Shown here: positions 1-9,061 of the stretch, piece by piece
How positions within the stretch are numbered: position 1 is the first letter of the stretch
Layout: each line of letters begins with the position of its first letter
From: Clostridia bacterium
GTDB taxonomy: Bacteria > Bacillota > Clostridia > TANB77 > CAG-508
Reading direction: 5' to 3'
DNA length: 38,555 bases
Assembly: GCA_022791835.1 (NCBI GenBank)
Contig: JAAVZW010000064.1
Location: forward strand, 78,336 to 116,890
Made by a program: the position numbers and the translations under genes
Notes under the pieces: model-generated
Told to the model about the DNA's origin: nothing
The model's input: only the letters and a program-made list of their open reading frames with translations
Databases searched by the model: none

Positions 1-2
1 CC

Positions 3-3000
3 CAAAAAGGTGCAAATAGAGTACTTGCAGTTCAAGTAGCATTAAGCTCAGAAACAATAATAAAAGGAATGGACTTACAATTCAAAGCAGATAGTACAAA
101 ATTAACACCTTGTAATAAAAATACTGGTGCAGCAGCTACAGGAATAACTATGATATCTACACAAAGTGGTTACTGTATGTCAACATTCCAAAAAAAGACA
201 TATACAAAAACAACAAATGCATTCAGAATTACAACAACAGAACCAACAGGAGGAACAGACTTTGTTGAAAATGGATATGTTCCGGGAACAATGGGAGATA
301 ATTTTGGAGATCCAGAATTAGATGAACTAGGAAAAGGCTTACCAACATACTATCCACTAATAACTCTATATTTCAAAGTATTAGATGACAGTCTTACAAA
401 TGATAATATAACATTAGACCTATTTACATTAATACCAGTTACAGGGAGTTTACCAACAGGAGGCTCAGTATCATATGTGTCATCAGTAGGTGGAAACACA
501 ATAAAAAATATAACAGAATTCCACGGACAAGGCTTTGCAGAGGCAGAAAAAGCAGTTACAGGAATAACAGTAAAAACACCACCAACAAAAACAAACTATG
601 AACATGGAGATACAGTAAATTTAACAGGTGGAGAAATTACAATTACATATGATGATGGTACAACAGAAGATATAAGCATGAAAGACCCAAATGTATCAAT
701 ACAATCAGGTAGCCCAGTAAATAAGGACACAGCAAAAGTAACAATATCATATAAAGGAAAAACAACAGAATTTCCAATTACAGTAATAGACCCAGTAGTA
801 AGTTTTGCAGTAAAAACACCAATGACAAATCTAGAATATACACATGACCAAAACTTAAATTTCACAGGATTAACATTAGAAGCAACAACAAAAAGTGGTA
901 GCAAAATCCCATTAACACAAACAAGTGCAGGAGTAACAACAAGTGCAGGAGTAAGTGGAGGAGCATTAAAAGCAGATGTAAATTCAACAACATTTACAAA
1001 AACATCACCAGATGGAGAAATACCAGTAAAAGGAACACAAAAAGTAACATTTACATATGAAGGATTCTCAGCATATCAAACAATAGTAGTAAATGACACA
1101 ATATCAAGTGTAAATATAACAAACCAACCAAGTAAAGCAATCTATAAAGCAGGAGAAACATTAAACCTAGCAGGAGCAGTAGTTCAAGTAACATTAGGAA
1201 GTGGAGCCAAAACAAATATAAACTTACCAGATGGAGCAGTAACAATATCAAGCCATAATACAGGACTAGTAGGAGCAAAACAATTATTAACAGCAACAGT
1301 AGCAGGAAAAACAGCCCCAGAAACTATAGATATAGAATACTATGACTATATAACAAAAACAGAATTAGTAGAACCAGATAAAGTAGAATATAACTTAAAT
1401 GAAACACTAAATCTAACAAATGGAAGAATAAAAGCAACATGGAAACAAGGAGGACTAAAAAGTGTAGTATTAACGCAAGCAATGGTATCTACACTAGATA
1501 GTAGCACAGCAGGAACAAAAACACTAACAGTAACATATAACGTAGAATATACACTATCAGACGGAACAAAAATACCAGATACATTTACACATACATTTGA
1601 TGTAGAAGTAATAAACAATGTAAACAGCATAAGTATAACCCCACCAACAAAAACAAGCTATAATCACGGAGAAAATTTATCAACAGACGGAACTATCACA
1701 TTACACTATGCAGACGGAACAACAAGCACAGTACCATATGCAAACAATATAGTAGTAAAAGAAACAGATGGTACAGCACTAAATATGAGTCCAGCAAGCT
1801 ATCCAAGCACACAAAAAATATCAAAAACAGTAGAACTAAGCTATACAGATGCGACATCAGGCAAAAAAGGAACAGCAAATTACACATTTGACCTAATAAA
1901 TGACCTAAAATTAATAGCAGTACATAGCACAAACCACAAAACATCATATAACATAGGAGAACCAGAAGACCTAACAAACTTAGAAATAAGAGCAAAAAGA
2001 GCAGTAGGAGAAGAAAGTGTAATAACAGTAAAAGGAAATAGCGCAGTAACTGTAACAGGATTCAATTCAAGTACAGCAGTTGCAACTTTACCACAAACAA
2101 TAACATATACAGAAAATGGAATAGCAAAGAGCACAACATTCAACATATCAGTAGCAAATGGAGTAACAGGAGTAACAATAACTCCACCAACAAAAACTAC
2201 ATATAAACACGGAGAAGGGCTAGACCTAAGCACAGGAAGTATAAATCTAACATATGCAGATAACAGCACAGGAACATTGCCAATAACAGATGCTACAATA
2301 ACAGAAATAGGTGGCGGAGCAGTAAACATGAGCCCTGCAAGCTATGACAGCACACAGAAAGTAGCAAAAACACTAATAATAAGCTACACAGACCCTACAA
2401 GTGGAAAAACAGCCACAGCAAATTATCCAATAGAGATTATAAATGACATAAAGAGCATAGCAGTAAACAGCTCTATACATAAAGTATCATATAACGTAAA
2501 TGATACACTAAATACAGACAATTTAACAATACTAGTAACAAGAGCAGTAGGAACAGAAACAGTAACAGTAAAAGGAAATAGTAAAGCAGTAGTTAAGAAC
2601 TTTAACTCAACTAAAGAAAATACAAATTTAACACTAACAATAGAATACACAGAAAACGGCATAATGAAATCTACAACTTACAATGTAAGCATAACAGACC
2701 AAGTAACAGCAATAAACAGCATAACCTTTCCACACACAAAATATAAACACAATGAAGAATTAAACCTAACAGGAGCAAAAATCAATGTACAAAAGGGAAG
2801 CGGAGCAGTAGATGTAGACTTAAGCATAGCAATGATAACAGGCTACAACAAAGACACACTAGGAGATCAAAAACTAACAATAAGTTATGGCGGACAAACA
2901 ATGACAGATGCTGTAACAGTGAATGTAAAGGATTATGTAACAGAAATAACACTTAGCCAAAGCAATATAGAAGGAACATATGGAGAAGAACTACAAGCTA

Positions 3001-6000
3001 TAATAGATAGGCTAAACCTAACATATACAGTACACTATTCAAAAGCAGGAGCAGAAGAAGCAGTCAAAGTTGCAACAAGCATGATAGATGGATACAATAA
3101 AAACACAACAACAACTCAAAACCTACAAGTTGTATATAGAGACAATAACGCAAATAGTTATACAGTAGGAGACGATTTTGACAAAGACATAAACATAACA
3201 TTAAGAAACAGCATAGTAAAAATAGATATAAAGAAACCAACAAAATCTATATATAAACACGGAGAAAGCATAGACAAAACAGGAGGAACAGTAACACTAA
3301 CATATGCAAATGGAGACAAACAACCGGGAGATATATCAAAACTAAAAATAACAGAATCAGATGATAGTACAGTAAACATGAGTCCATCAAGTTATGACAG
3401 CACAAATAAGTTAGCAAAAACACTAAAACTAAGTTATACAGAAGGTGGAAAAACAGAAACAGCAGACTATCCAATCGAAATAATCAATGACATTAAAGGA
3501 ATAACTGTTCATAGCACAAATCACAAGAAAGCATACAATGTAAATGATAGTCTAGACATAACAAACCTAGAAATACTAGTAACAAGAGCCTCAGGAGCAC
3601 CAGAAGTAATAAGAATAACAGACCCAAGTAAAGTTACAGGATTTAACTCAAGCACAGAAAATACAAGCTTACCACTAACAGTAAGCTACACAGAAAACGG
3701 AATCACAAAGACTACAAGCTACAATGTAAGCATAACAGACCAAGTAACAGCAATAAACAGTGTAACCTTCCCACATAAAAACTATAAATACAATGATGAA
3801 TTAAACTTAGATGGAGCAAAAATCAATGTACAAAAAGGAAGCGGAGCAGTAGATGTACCATTAACAACAGCAATGATAACAGGCTACCATAAAGATACAA
3901 TTGGAAACCATACATTAACAATAAGCTATGGAGGACAAACAGATACAAGTGTAGTAGTTAATGTAAAAGATTATGTAACAGGTATAACACTAAATAAAAC
4001 AAATGTAAATGGAGAATATGGAAACGAACTAGTAAAAATAATAAGTGACAATACAATAACATACACAATAAACTATGCAAAAGCAGGAGCTACAACCCCA
4101 ACAGCACTTGCAACGAGTATGGTTAAGACAGCATATGATAAAAACCATAGCGGTTCACAAATACTAGATATAGAATATATAGATAGTGACACAAACAGCT
4201 TTACAAACGGAACACCATTCAAAGCAACACTAACAGTAAACCTAACAAGCCAAATAAAAACAGTAACAATATCAGAACCAACAAAGAAAAATTATACACA
4301 TGGAGAGGCATTAGACTTAACAGGAGGAACAATAACATTTACATACAGTGATAACACAACCGGAACAGAACCTATAACAAGTGCAACAGTTGCAATAGAA
4401 GATAACCTAGACAAAACAGGAATGAGACCAGCTACATATGGTGCGACAAACCAAGTAACAAAAAATGTAACATTAACTTATCGCACATCAAATGGCAAGA
4501 CAGGAACAGTAACATACCCAATAGTTATAACAAACACAATAGAAAAAATTGAAATAGCAACATCAGCAGATGGAGCAGGAATAACAGCTCCAAAGACAGA
4601 ATATAAGGTAAAAGAACTATTTGATGATACAAAAGGAAGCATAAAAGTAACAAGAAAAAATGGAGATACGAGTATAATTCCGCTATCAAATGGAAACATA
4701 AGTATAGGAGGCTTTAACTCAGCAACAGAAAATACAAGTTTACCATTAACAGTAAGCTATACAGAAAACGGAATAACAAAGAATACAAGCTATACAATAA
4801 GTGTAAAAGACAGTATTGAAAGCATTCTAAGTGTAAATTTACCAAAGAAAAACTACAAATACAATGAAGAGCTAGACTTGACTGGAGCAACAATAACTGT
4901 ACAAAAATCAAGTGGAGCAGAGACAATTACATTAAAAGCAAACATGATAACAGGATACACAAAAACAAAATTAGGAAACCAAGAATTAACAATAAGTTAT
5001 GGTGGAAAAACAGCAAAAGTTACTGTAAATGTTGCAGACTATATACAAGATACAATATTCACAAGACCAACCAAAACAACATATGAATATGGAGCAACAC
5101 AATTAGATCTTACAGGTGGAAAAATAAAGAAAATAATGGCAAGCGGAGCATCAACCCCAGATATTCTGCTTACTGACAGCAGTGTAACTTTAAGTGGATA
5201 TAACCTAAACCAAGAAGGAGCACAAACAGTAACTGTAAAATATGGAGACAAAACCTTTAGCTTTGGAATAATAGTAGAAGACAATGTTCAATCAATAGTA
5301 ATGAAAGAAACTCCAAAAATAACTTACAAATATGGAGAACCATTAGATGTAACAAATGGAAAAATAACAGTAACCAAATCAAGTGGAAAAACCCAAGATG
5401 TAGTTATAACAGCAAGTATGGTATCAAACTTCAGCCCAAATAAATTAGGAGAACAGACATTAAAAGTAACCTATAAGGGAAAAGAAACAACCTATAAAGT
5501 AGAAGTAAAAGACTATGTAAAAGACATACTACTTACTGCCCCAAGTAAGAATGTATATAAAATAGGAGAAAGCTTAGACCTAAAAGGTGGAACAGTTCAA
5601 ACAGTAATGGCGAGTGGAGCAAAAGGAGTAGCAGAAGCTATTACAGAAAGCATGATATCAGACTTTAGCACAAAAACAGAAGGTGCAAAAACAGTAAAAG
5701 TAACGTACCAAGGAAAAACAAAAACTTTCCCAATAACAGTAGTAGATAGTGTACAAGATATACGTTTAAAAACCTTACCAACAAAACTAGACTATAAGTA
5801 TGGAGAAGCTTTAGACGTAAAAGGTGGAAGCATAGAGATAATCAAAGCAAGTGGAAACAAAACAATTGCACTAACAAGTAGCATGGTAAAAGGATATGAT
5901 GCTAAAAAATTAGGAGTACAAACTTTAAAAGTAGTATATGAAGGCAAAGAAATAGGTGAATTTAAAGTAGATGTAAAAGACTATATAGCAAAATTAGATG

Positions 6001-6980
6001 TAAAACCAAGTAAGACAGAGTATGAATATGGTGAAAGTCTAGACTTAAAAGGTGCAAAAGTATCAGTAATAACAGCAAGTGGAAAAATACAGGAAACAGT
6101 AGATATGACAGCATCAATGATATCAGGATTTGACAATACAAAAGTAGGAAAACAAGCAATAATAGTAAATTACCTAGGACTAAAATCAGCCTTTAATGTA
6201 GAAGTAACAGACAAAGTAAAAGGAATAGCAATAGAGAAACACCCAAATAAGATAAATTTTGCATATGGAGAAGAAATAGACGTAACAGGTGGAACACTTG
6301 AAGTTATAAAATCAAGCGGAAAATCAAGTGTAAAAATCACAAAGGATATGATATCAGGCTACAACAAGAATCAATCAGGAGCGCAAGTAATAACAGTAAC
6401 ATACAGTGGCTTTACAACAAAATTTATAGTAGTAGTAGGCGAAAAACCAGTTAAACCAGTAACTCCAACAAAACCAGTAACACCAAACAAACCAACTGCT
6501 CCAACACCACCAAAAGTAGAAATACCAGAAAAGCCAGTAGTAGAAGAACCAGTTAAACCAGTAGTACCAGAAACACCAGTAGTTCAAGAACCAGTGGAAG
6601 AAAAACCAGAAGAAAAGCCAACAGCAGTACTAGGAGTACAAGAAGAAAAGCCAGATATAATAATTCCAACAGTAATAGGTGGAACAGGATTACTAATGCT
6701 ATTACTTCTACTAGCAACAAAGCGTAACACAAAAGTATATGTAGAAGAAGAAGGAAAATTTGAATTAGGTGGAGGCAAGAAATTAAGTAAGAGACATCCA
6801 TATATAGACATAGACAAATATTTAGACGGAGAAACATACCTAAACAAAGTAAAAGTAGAACTAAACAAGAAGATAAGCAAACAATTAAACGGAAAAGAAT
6901 TAGAAATCAAACATAGAGGAATAGTTAAAAAATACACAGTAGCATACAAAAATGAGCCATTCGAGCTAATACTAGAATAA
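3..6980 (+). CDS. Giant Ig-like repeat surface protein with cohesin-like segment and C-terminal membrane anchor (5' partial)
   Basis: The frame is open to the left edge, so the true start lies outside the window; 2325 residues are visible. The first ~180 residues resemble a cohesin fold by eye: an early strand with VLAVQVAL, then GMDLQFKADSTKL (compare 'f.l.yD...L'), and later ITLYFKVLDD (compare 'l.FkV'). From about residue 190 to 2150 there are about 23 tandem repeats of 70-100 residues with the pattern PTKxxYxxGExLDLTGG ... GYNKxxLGxQTLTVTYGG, typical of bacterial Ig-like group 3 (Big_3) domains. A Pro/Lys/Val/Glu-rich stalk follows, then one hydrophobic segment (IIIPTVIGGTGLLMLLLLLA) and a ~85-residue basic tail, presumably cytoplasmic. 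I see no LPxTG sorting motif. It contains no in-frame CGG codon and no frame break, unlike the giant genes downstream. Likely role: surface-anchored stalk, adhesin or scaffold. The Big_3 call is firm; the cohesin call is tentative. Confidence 0.85.
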   Translation, partial: QKGANRVLAVQVALSSETIIKGMDLQFKADSTKLTPCNKNTGAAATGITMISTQSGYCMSTFQKKTYTKTTNAFRITTTEPTGGTDFVENGYVPGTMGDNFGDPELDELGKGLPTYYPLITLYFKVLDDSLTNDNITLDLFTLIPVTGSLPTGGSVSYVSSVGGNTIKNITEFHGQGFAEAEKAVTGITVKTPPTKTNYEHGDTVNLTGGEITITYDDGTTEDISMKDPNVSIQSGSPVNKDTAKVTISYKGKTTEFPITVIDPVVSFAVKTPMTNLEYTHDQNLNFTGLTLEATTKSGSKIPLTQTSAGVTTSAGVSGGALKADVNSTTFTKTSPDGEIPVKGTQKVTFTYEGFSAYQTIVVNDTISSVNITNQPSKAIYKAGETLNLAGAVVQVTLGSGAKTNINLPDGAVTISSHNTGLVGAKQLLTATVAGKTAPETIDIEYYDYITKTELVEPDKVEYNLNETLNLTNGRIKATWKQGGLKSVVLTQAMVSTLDSSTAGTKTLTVTYNVEYTLSDGTKIPDTFTHTFDVEVINNVNSISITPPTKTSYNHGENLSTDGTITLHYADGTTSTVPYANNIVVKETDGTALNMSPASYPSTQKISKTVELSYTDATSGKKGTANYTFDLINDLKLIAVHSTNHKTSYNIGEPEDLTNLEIRAKRAVGEESVITVKGNSAVTVTGFNSSTAVATLPQTITYTENGIAKSTTFNISVANGVTGVTITPPTKTTYKHGEGLDLSTGSINLTYADNSTGTLPITDATITEIGGGAVNMSPASYDSTQKVAKTLIISYTDPTSGKTATANYPIEIINDIKSIAVNSSIHKVSYNVNDTLNTDNLTILVTRAVGTETVTVKGNSKAVVKNFNSTKENTNLTLTIEYTENGIMKSTTYNVSITDQVTAINSITFPHTKYKHNEELNLTGAKINVQKGSGAVDVDLSIAMITGYNKDTLGDQKLTISYGGQTMTDAVTVNVKDYVTEITLSQSNIEGTYGEELQAIIDRLNLTYTVHYSKAGAEEAVKVATSMIDGYNKNTTTTQNLQVVYRDNNANSYTVGDDFDKDINITLRNSIVKIDIKKPTKSIYKHGESIDKTGGTVTLTYANGDKQPGDISKLKITESDDSTVNMSPSSYDSTNKLAKTLKLSYTEGGKTETADYPIEIINDIKGITVHSTNHKKAYNVNDSLDITNLEILVTRASGAPEVIRITDPSKVTGFNSSTENTSLPLTVSYTENGITKTTSYNVSITDQVTAINSVTFPHKNYKYNDELNLDGAKINVQKGSGAVDVPLTTAMITGYHKDTIGNHTLTISYGGQTDTSVVVNVKDYVTGITLNKTNVNGEYGNELVKIISDNTITYTINYAKAGATTPTALATSMVKTAYDKNHSGSQILDIEYIDSDTNSFTNGTPFKATLTVNLTSQIKTVTISEPTKKNYTHGEALDLTGGTITFTYSDNTTGTEPITSATVAIEDNLDKTGMRPATYGATNQVTKNVTLTYRTSNGKTGTVTYPIVITNTIEKIEIATSADGAGITAPKTEYKVKELFDDTKGSIKVTRKNGDTSIIPLSNGNISIGGFNSATENTSLPLTVSYTENGITKNTSYTISVKDSIESILSVNLPKKNYKYNEELDLTGATITVQKSSGAETITLKANMITGYTKTKLGNQELTISYGGKTAKVTVNVADYIQDTIFTRPTKTTYEYGATQLDLTGGKIKKIMASGASTPDILLTDSSVTLSGYNLNQEGAQTVTVKYGDKTFSFGIIVEDNVQSIVMKETPKITYKYGEPLDVTNGKITVTKSSGKTQDVVITASMVSNFSPNKLGEQTLKVTYKGKETTYKVEVKDYVKDILLTAPSKNVYKIGESLDLKGGTVQTVMASGAKGVAEAITESMISDFSTKTEGAKTVKVTYQGKTKTFPITVVDSVQDIRLKTLPTKLDYKYGEALDVKGGSIEIIKASGNKTIALTSSMVKGYDAKKLGVQTLKVVYEGKEIGEFKVDVKDYIAKLDVKPSKTEYEYGESLDLKGAKVSVITASGKIQETVDMTASMISGFDNTKVGKQAIIVNYLGLKSAFNVEVTDKVKGIAIEKHPNKINFAYGEEIDVTGGTLEVIKSSGKSSVKITKDMISGYNKNQSGAQVITVTYSGFTTKFIVVVGEKPVKPVTPTKPVTPNKPTAPTPPKVEIPEKPVVEEPVKPVVPETPVVQEPVEEKPEEKPTAVLGVQEEKPDIIIPTVIGGTGLLMLLLLLATKRNTKVYVEEEGKFELGGGKKLSKRHPYIDIDKYLDGETYLNKVKVELNKKISKQLNGKELEIKHRGIVKKYTVAYKNEPFELILE
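570..6440 (+). repeat. Array of about 23 tandem Big_3 Ig-like domain repeats
   Basis: Protein-level tandem repeat within the first gene. Each unit opens with a Tyr-x-x-Gly-Glu-x-Leu-Asp-Leu-Thr-Gly-Gly type strand and ends with a Thr-Val-x-Tyr-x-Gly strand followed by a short Val/Asp linker. Some units are nearly identical at DNA level (for example around 2690-2900 and 3720-3960), which suggests recent duplication or recombination. The last six or so units (5040 onward) are shorter and more regular than the earlier ones. Confidence 0.8.
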
Positions 6981-7054
6981 TTTACATACAAAGTATTTAC
7001 AATTTAAAAACTTAATGATAAAATATATTAAAATCAAAAGAAAAGGAAATGAGT

Positions 7055-7606
7055 ATGAGAGGAAAAAGAGCAAAAAAGAGAAGAAAAGTATTTAATATAT
7101 ATAATCTATTAGTATTAGTAAGTATTGTAATAATAGGAGGATCAGCATATGTCCTCCTACTGCGTAATGGCATAGACTTAAAAGAATATCCACCAATTAG
7201 TTATGTAGTAGAATGGGTAGAAGGATTAGGAAAAGAAAAAGAACAAGATTCAAACCAACAAAAAAATCAAAACCAAAATAAACCAAATGATAACACGAGC
7301 AAAAACAACAATACAAATTCAAGTACAACAACTCCAAAAGATAAAAATGAAACAAATAAACCATATGTAATCGATCCAGGAGTAAGTGTGCTAGAAGATA
7401 TTACAGAAGAAAAAGCAAAAGAGATAGCCATAGAACAATTCAAAGTATTAGGAGAAAATTCCCTAACTCCAGATAGCTTAGAATGCATTAAAATAAAGAG
7501 AGATGACACTCTATACTACTATGTTTCATCAGCAAAAAACACAATAGAGATAAAAATAGAAGGTGGAGTAATAACAAGAATAAACAGTGAATTAGTAGCA
7601 AAATAA
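7055..7606 (+). CDS. Small membrane-anchored protein with Asn/Lys-rich linker and PepSY-like C-terminal domain
   Basis: I place the start at ATG 7055 (183 aa, MRGKRAKKRR). An upstream in-frame ATG at 7049 is only 2 nt from the AAAGG ribosome binding site (7042-7046), while 7055 has 8 nt spacing. The protein has a strongly basic N-terminus, one membrane segment (LLVLVSIVIIGGSAYVLLL, about residues 19-37), a low-complexity Gln/Asn/Lys/Thr linker (about 65-105), and a compact C-terminal region (about 110-183). That region contains ITEEKAKEIAIEQF, YYYVSSAKN and IEIKIEGGVITRI, which is how PepSY-like domains are laid out. It follows the giant gene by about 75 nt with no terminator between, so the two are probably co-transcribed. 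Function is not recognised; a small accessory factor of the surface protein is a guess. Confidence 0.7.
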   Translation: MRGKRAKKRRKVFNIYNLLVLVSIVIIGGSAYVLLLRNGIDLKEYPPISYVVEWVEGLGKEKEQDSNQQKNQNQNKPNDNTSKNNNTNSSTTTPKDKNETNKPYVIDPGVSVLEDITEEKAKEIAIEQFKVLGENSLTPDSLECIKIKRDDTLYYYVSSAKNTIEIKIEGGVITRINSELVAK

Positions 7607-7614
7607 ACAACGCA

Positions 7615-7643
7615 ACCCCCTTGACCATTGAGGTTAGGGGGGT
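7615..7643 (+). terminator. Hairpin after the first operon
   Basis: A 12-bp stem (ACCCCCTTGACC at 7615-7626 with GGTTAGGGGGGT at 7632-7643, including G-U pairs) closes a 5-nt loop, nine bases after the stop codon of the preceding gene. The following T-run is weak (GTAGTTATC), so it may be a weak or Rho-assisted terminator. Confidence 0.6.
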
Positions 7644-7713
7644 GTAGTTATCATTATGTTACTAAAAAATGAAATATATTACATCTTTGTCGAATTTTGT
7701 CGAAAGATTTTAC

Positions 7714-7742
7714 TTGACATTGTGGCAAAAAGACTATAAACT
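7714..7742 (+). promoter_or_regulatory. Likely promoter of the rpn-type nuclease gene
   Basis: A perfect -35 TTGACA (7714-7719) and a TAAACT -10 (7737-7742) are separated by 17 nt. This would give a ~180-nt leader before the start at 7932. The leader contains a small hairpin (TTTAGG/CCTAAA, about 7817-7834) and an AT-rich inverted repeat just before the ribosome binding site. Confidence 0.5.
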
Positions 7743-7881
7743 ATATACATATAATTTTTATGCATAAAATTAAAAATCAAAACAATCAATAACATCTTAA
7801 GTAAGGCACAAAAAATCTTTAGGAGTTCACCTAAAATAAATCAAAAAACAACTAATTTTAAAAAAATAAGAAATTTTTGAA

Positions 7882-7917
7882 TTATATATTGATTTAACTC
7901 ATTGATTAATATATAAT
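7882..7917 (+). promoter_or_regulatory. AT-rich inverted repeat next to the rpn ribosome binding site
   Basis: TTATATATT (7882-7890) and AATATATAA (7908-7916) form a 9-bp inverted repeat. The same stretch reads as TTGATT (7889-7894), 17 nt, TATAAT (7912-7917). A promoter here would start transcription inside the AAGGAG site at 7920-7925, so an operator or a structure that limits translation of the nuclease seems more likely. Nothing else is evident between 7643 and 7931 apart from the promoter and small hairpin noted at 7714. Confidence 0.35.
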
Positions 7918-7931
7918 AGAAGGAGAAAAAC

Positions 7932-8846
7932 ATGGAAAGAAAAATAGCAGTAACAAATGATATGGCATTCCAACAAATATTTGGAAAAGTAGGAAACGAA
8001 AGAATAACAAAAGCACTATTAGAAAAAGTGTTAAATATAGATATAGACGATATAACATTAGATGTAAATAAACAAATATTAGGAGACTTCTGGGGAGATA
8101 AAGTAGGGATAGTAGATATAAAAGCGAAATTAAAAGATGGAACAAAAGTAATAATAGAAATGCAAGTAGCGAAGTACAAATATATAACACAAAGGTTACT
8201 ATACTATTGGGCAAAGAACTATGTAGAAGATTTAAGAAAAGGAGACCACTATAAAAAACTAGATAAAGTAATAGCAATATTAATAATAGCAAAGAATCTA
8301 GAAGAATTAGAAGGTATAGACAATTATCATACAAAATGGCAGATAAGAGAGGAGGATGAGAAAGAAAGAAAACTTTTAGACGATTTAGAGATACATATAA
8401 TAGAACTAGCAAAATTTAATGAAAAAAGTAAAAGACCAGAAAGTGACTGGATAAAATTTATAAAGGAGGGTACAAATATGGGGTGGAAAGAGGACTTTGA
8501 TAAGGAAATACAAGCAGCAATGGAAGAATTAGACAAAATAGCCTTAGATCCAACAAGAAGAGCAGAATATGAAGCAAAAGATCAATATTTAAGAGATAAG
8601 ATAGCATTTACGATGGGAGAAATAGAAGATGCAAGAGAAAATGGCAGAGAAGAAGGCAGAGAAGAAGGCAGAAAAGAAGGCAGAAAAGAAGGTAAAAAAG
8701 AAGGGAAAGAAATAATGATAAAAGAGACAGCCTTAAGACTAAAATATAAAAACTATACAATAAAGCAGATATCAGAACTATTAGAAATAGATGAAGAAAA
8801 AGTAAAACATATAATAGACAAAAATAGATCAGAAATAAAAGCTTAA
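7932..8846 (+). CDS. rpn: Rpn-family PD-(D/E)XK nuclease / putative transposase
   Basis: 304 residues, with start ATG 7932 set by an AAGGAG site 7 nt upstream. The N-terminal half is the PDDEXK_2 (PD-(D/E)XK nuclease family transposase) domain: NDMAFQQIFGK (residues 9-19), then VDIKAKLKDGTKVIIEMQV with the catalytic-type D62 and E76-x-Q78, then a YYWAKNYVEDLRKGDHY segment. The family includes Rpn (recombination-promoting nuclease) proteins, which are DNA endonucleases, some with anti-phage toxicity. The C-terminal part (about 183-304) is helical and charged, with a GREE/GRKE repeat and a terminal helix pair ending in NYTIKQISELLEIDEEKV. A strong internal ribosome binding site precedes Met183 (separate entry). 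It has its own promoter and terminator and is probably an independent accessory gene. Confidence 0.85.
   Translation: MERKIAVTNDMAFQQIFGKVGNERITKALLEKVLNIDIDDITLDVNKQILGDFWGDKVGIVDIKAKLKDGTKVIIEMQVAKYKYITQRLLYYWAKNYVEDLRKGDHYKKLDKVIAILIIAKNLEELEGIDNYHTKWQIREEDEKERKLLDDLEIHIIELAKFNEKSKRPESDWIKFIKEGTNMGWKEDFDKEIQAAMEELDKIALDPTRRAEYEAKDQYLRDKIAFTMGEIEDARENGREEGREEGRKEGRKEGKKEGKEIMIKETALRLKYKNYTIKQISELLEIDEEKVKHIIDKNRSEIKA
8463..8469 (+). promoter_or_regulatory. Strong internal Shine-Dalgarno sequence inside rpn
   Basis: AAGGAGG lies inside the nuclease reading frame, read as codons for KEG. It sits 8 nt before the in-frame ATG at 8478 and decides the start of the predicted short C-terminal product. 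Confidence 0.6.
8478..8846 (+). CDS. Candidate intragenic short form (RpnS-like) from an internal start
   Basis: Met183 of the nuclease gene (ATG 8478, in frame) is preceded by AAAGGAGGG (8462-8470) with 8 nt from the core AGGAGG to the ATG, a better Shine-Dalgarno match than the one for the full-length start. Independent translation would give a 122-residue protein made only of the charged helical C-terminal region (MGWKEDFDKEIQAA onward), without the nuclease residues. In E. coli, rpn genes encode a full-length RpnL nuclease and an intragenic RpnS that inhibits it. I infer the same arrangement here from the site and its position at the domain boundary; expression is not shown. Confidence 0.55.
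   Translation: MGWKEDFDKEIQAAMEELDKIALDPTRRAEYEAKDQYLRDKIAFTMGEIEDARENGREEGREEGRKEGRKEGKKEGKEIMIKETALRLKYKNYTIKQISELLEIDEEKVKHIIDKNRSEIKA
8643..8702 (+). repeat. Five 12-bp tandem repeats in the rpn C-terminal region
   Basis: Five consecutive 12-nt units of the form GGCAGARAAGAA encode GREE GREE GRKE GRKE GKKE. Such Gly/Arg/Glu/Lys repeats near the C-terminus are common in Rpn/PDDEXK_2 proteins and can change copy number by slippage in whole 4-residue steps without losing frame. Confidence 0.85.
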
Positions 8847-8900
8847 AAGAACATTTTAAAGCAGATAAGCCCTAAGAAAAAACTAGTTTCATATATTTTT

Positions 8901-8992
8901 TGTAACAAAAAAATAAACAAAATGTCAAAAAAAAGCTAAAATAAGCGAAAACGCCTTTCCGTAGAGGAAAAAGAGGCGTTTTTTCTATATAC
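8901..8992 (+). repeat. Upstream block 1, shared with the region before paralogue B
   Basis: This stretch is clearly related to 22037-22125. Both run TGTAAC, an A-rich stretch, AATGTCAAAAAA, then AAAACG, YTTCCGTARAGGA, an A/G-rich stretch, and TTTTCTATAT. It shows that the whole locus including its 5' flank was duplicated. It lies upstream of the predicted promoter of gene A, so it is probably not part of that mRNA. Confidence 0.65.
8948..8985 (+). terminator. Terminator after rpn
   Basis: AAAACGCC (8948-8955) pairs with GGCGTTTT (8975-8982), with a small inner CC/GG-closed hairpin, and is followed by a T-run ending at 8984. It fits a Rho-independent terminator about 100 nt after the rpn stop codon. 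Because AAAA and TTTT flank the stem it may also act on the opposite strand. Confidence 0.7.
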
Positions 8993-9004
8993 TAAAAACC
9001 GCTA

Positions 9005-9032
9005 TTGATAAATAAAATAAATTATTTATAAT
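9005..9032 (+). promoter_or_regulatory. Promoter of giant gene A
   Basis: TTGATA (9005-9010), 16 nt, and a perfect TATAAT (9027-9032). Expected transcription start is near 9039, leaving a short leader with AAGGAG (9050-9055) before ATG 9062. Confidence 0.65.
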
Positions 9033-9061
9033 ATAGATATAGCATATACAAGGAGAAAAAA

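Noticed and set aside
6600-6980. LPxTG sorting signal in the first gene
   Set aside because: The segment before the hydrophobic stretch reads PTAVLGVQEEKPDIIIP with no LPxTG, and the tail after the membrane segment is ~85 residues, too long for a sortase signal; a plain membrane anchor fits better.
7912-7917. TATAAT as the main -10 of rpn
   Set aside because: Transcription would begin within the AAGGAG ribosome binding site at 7920-7925, leaving too short a leader; the TTGACA promoter at 7714 is preferred.
8901-8992. Riboswitch in the leader of gene A
   Set aside because: The predicted promoter (9005-9032) lies downstream of the conserved block, so the block is probably not in the mRNA of gene A, and I cannot match it to a known riboswitch consensus.
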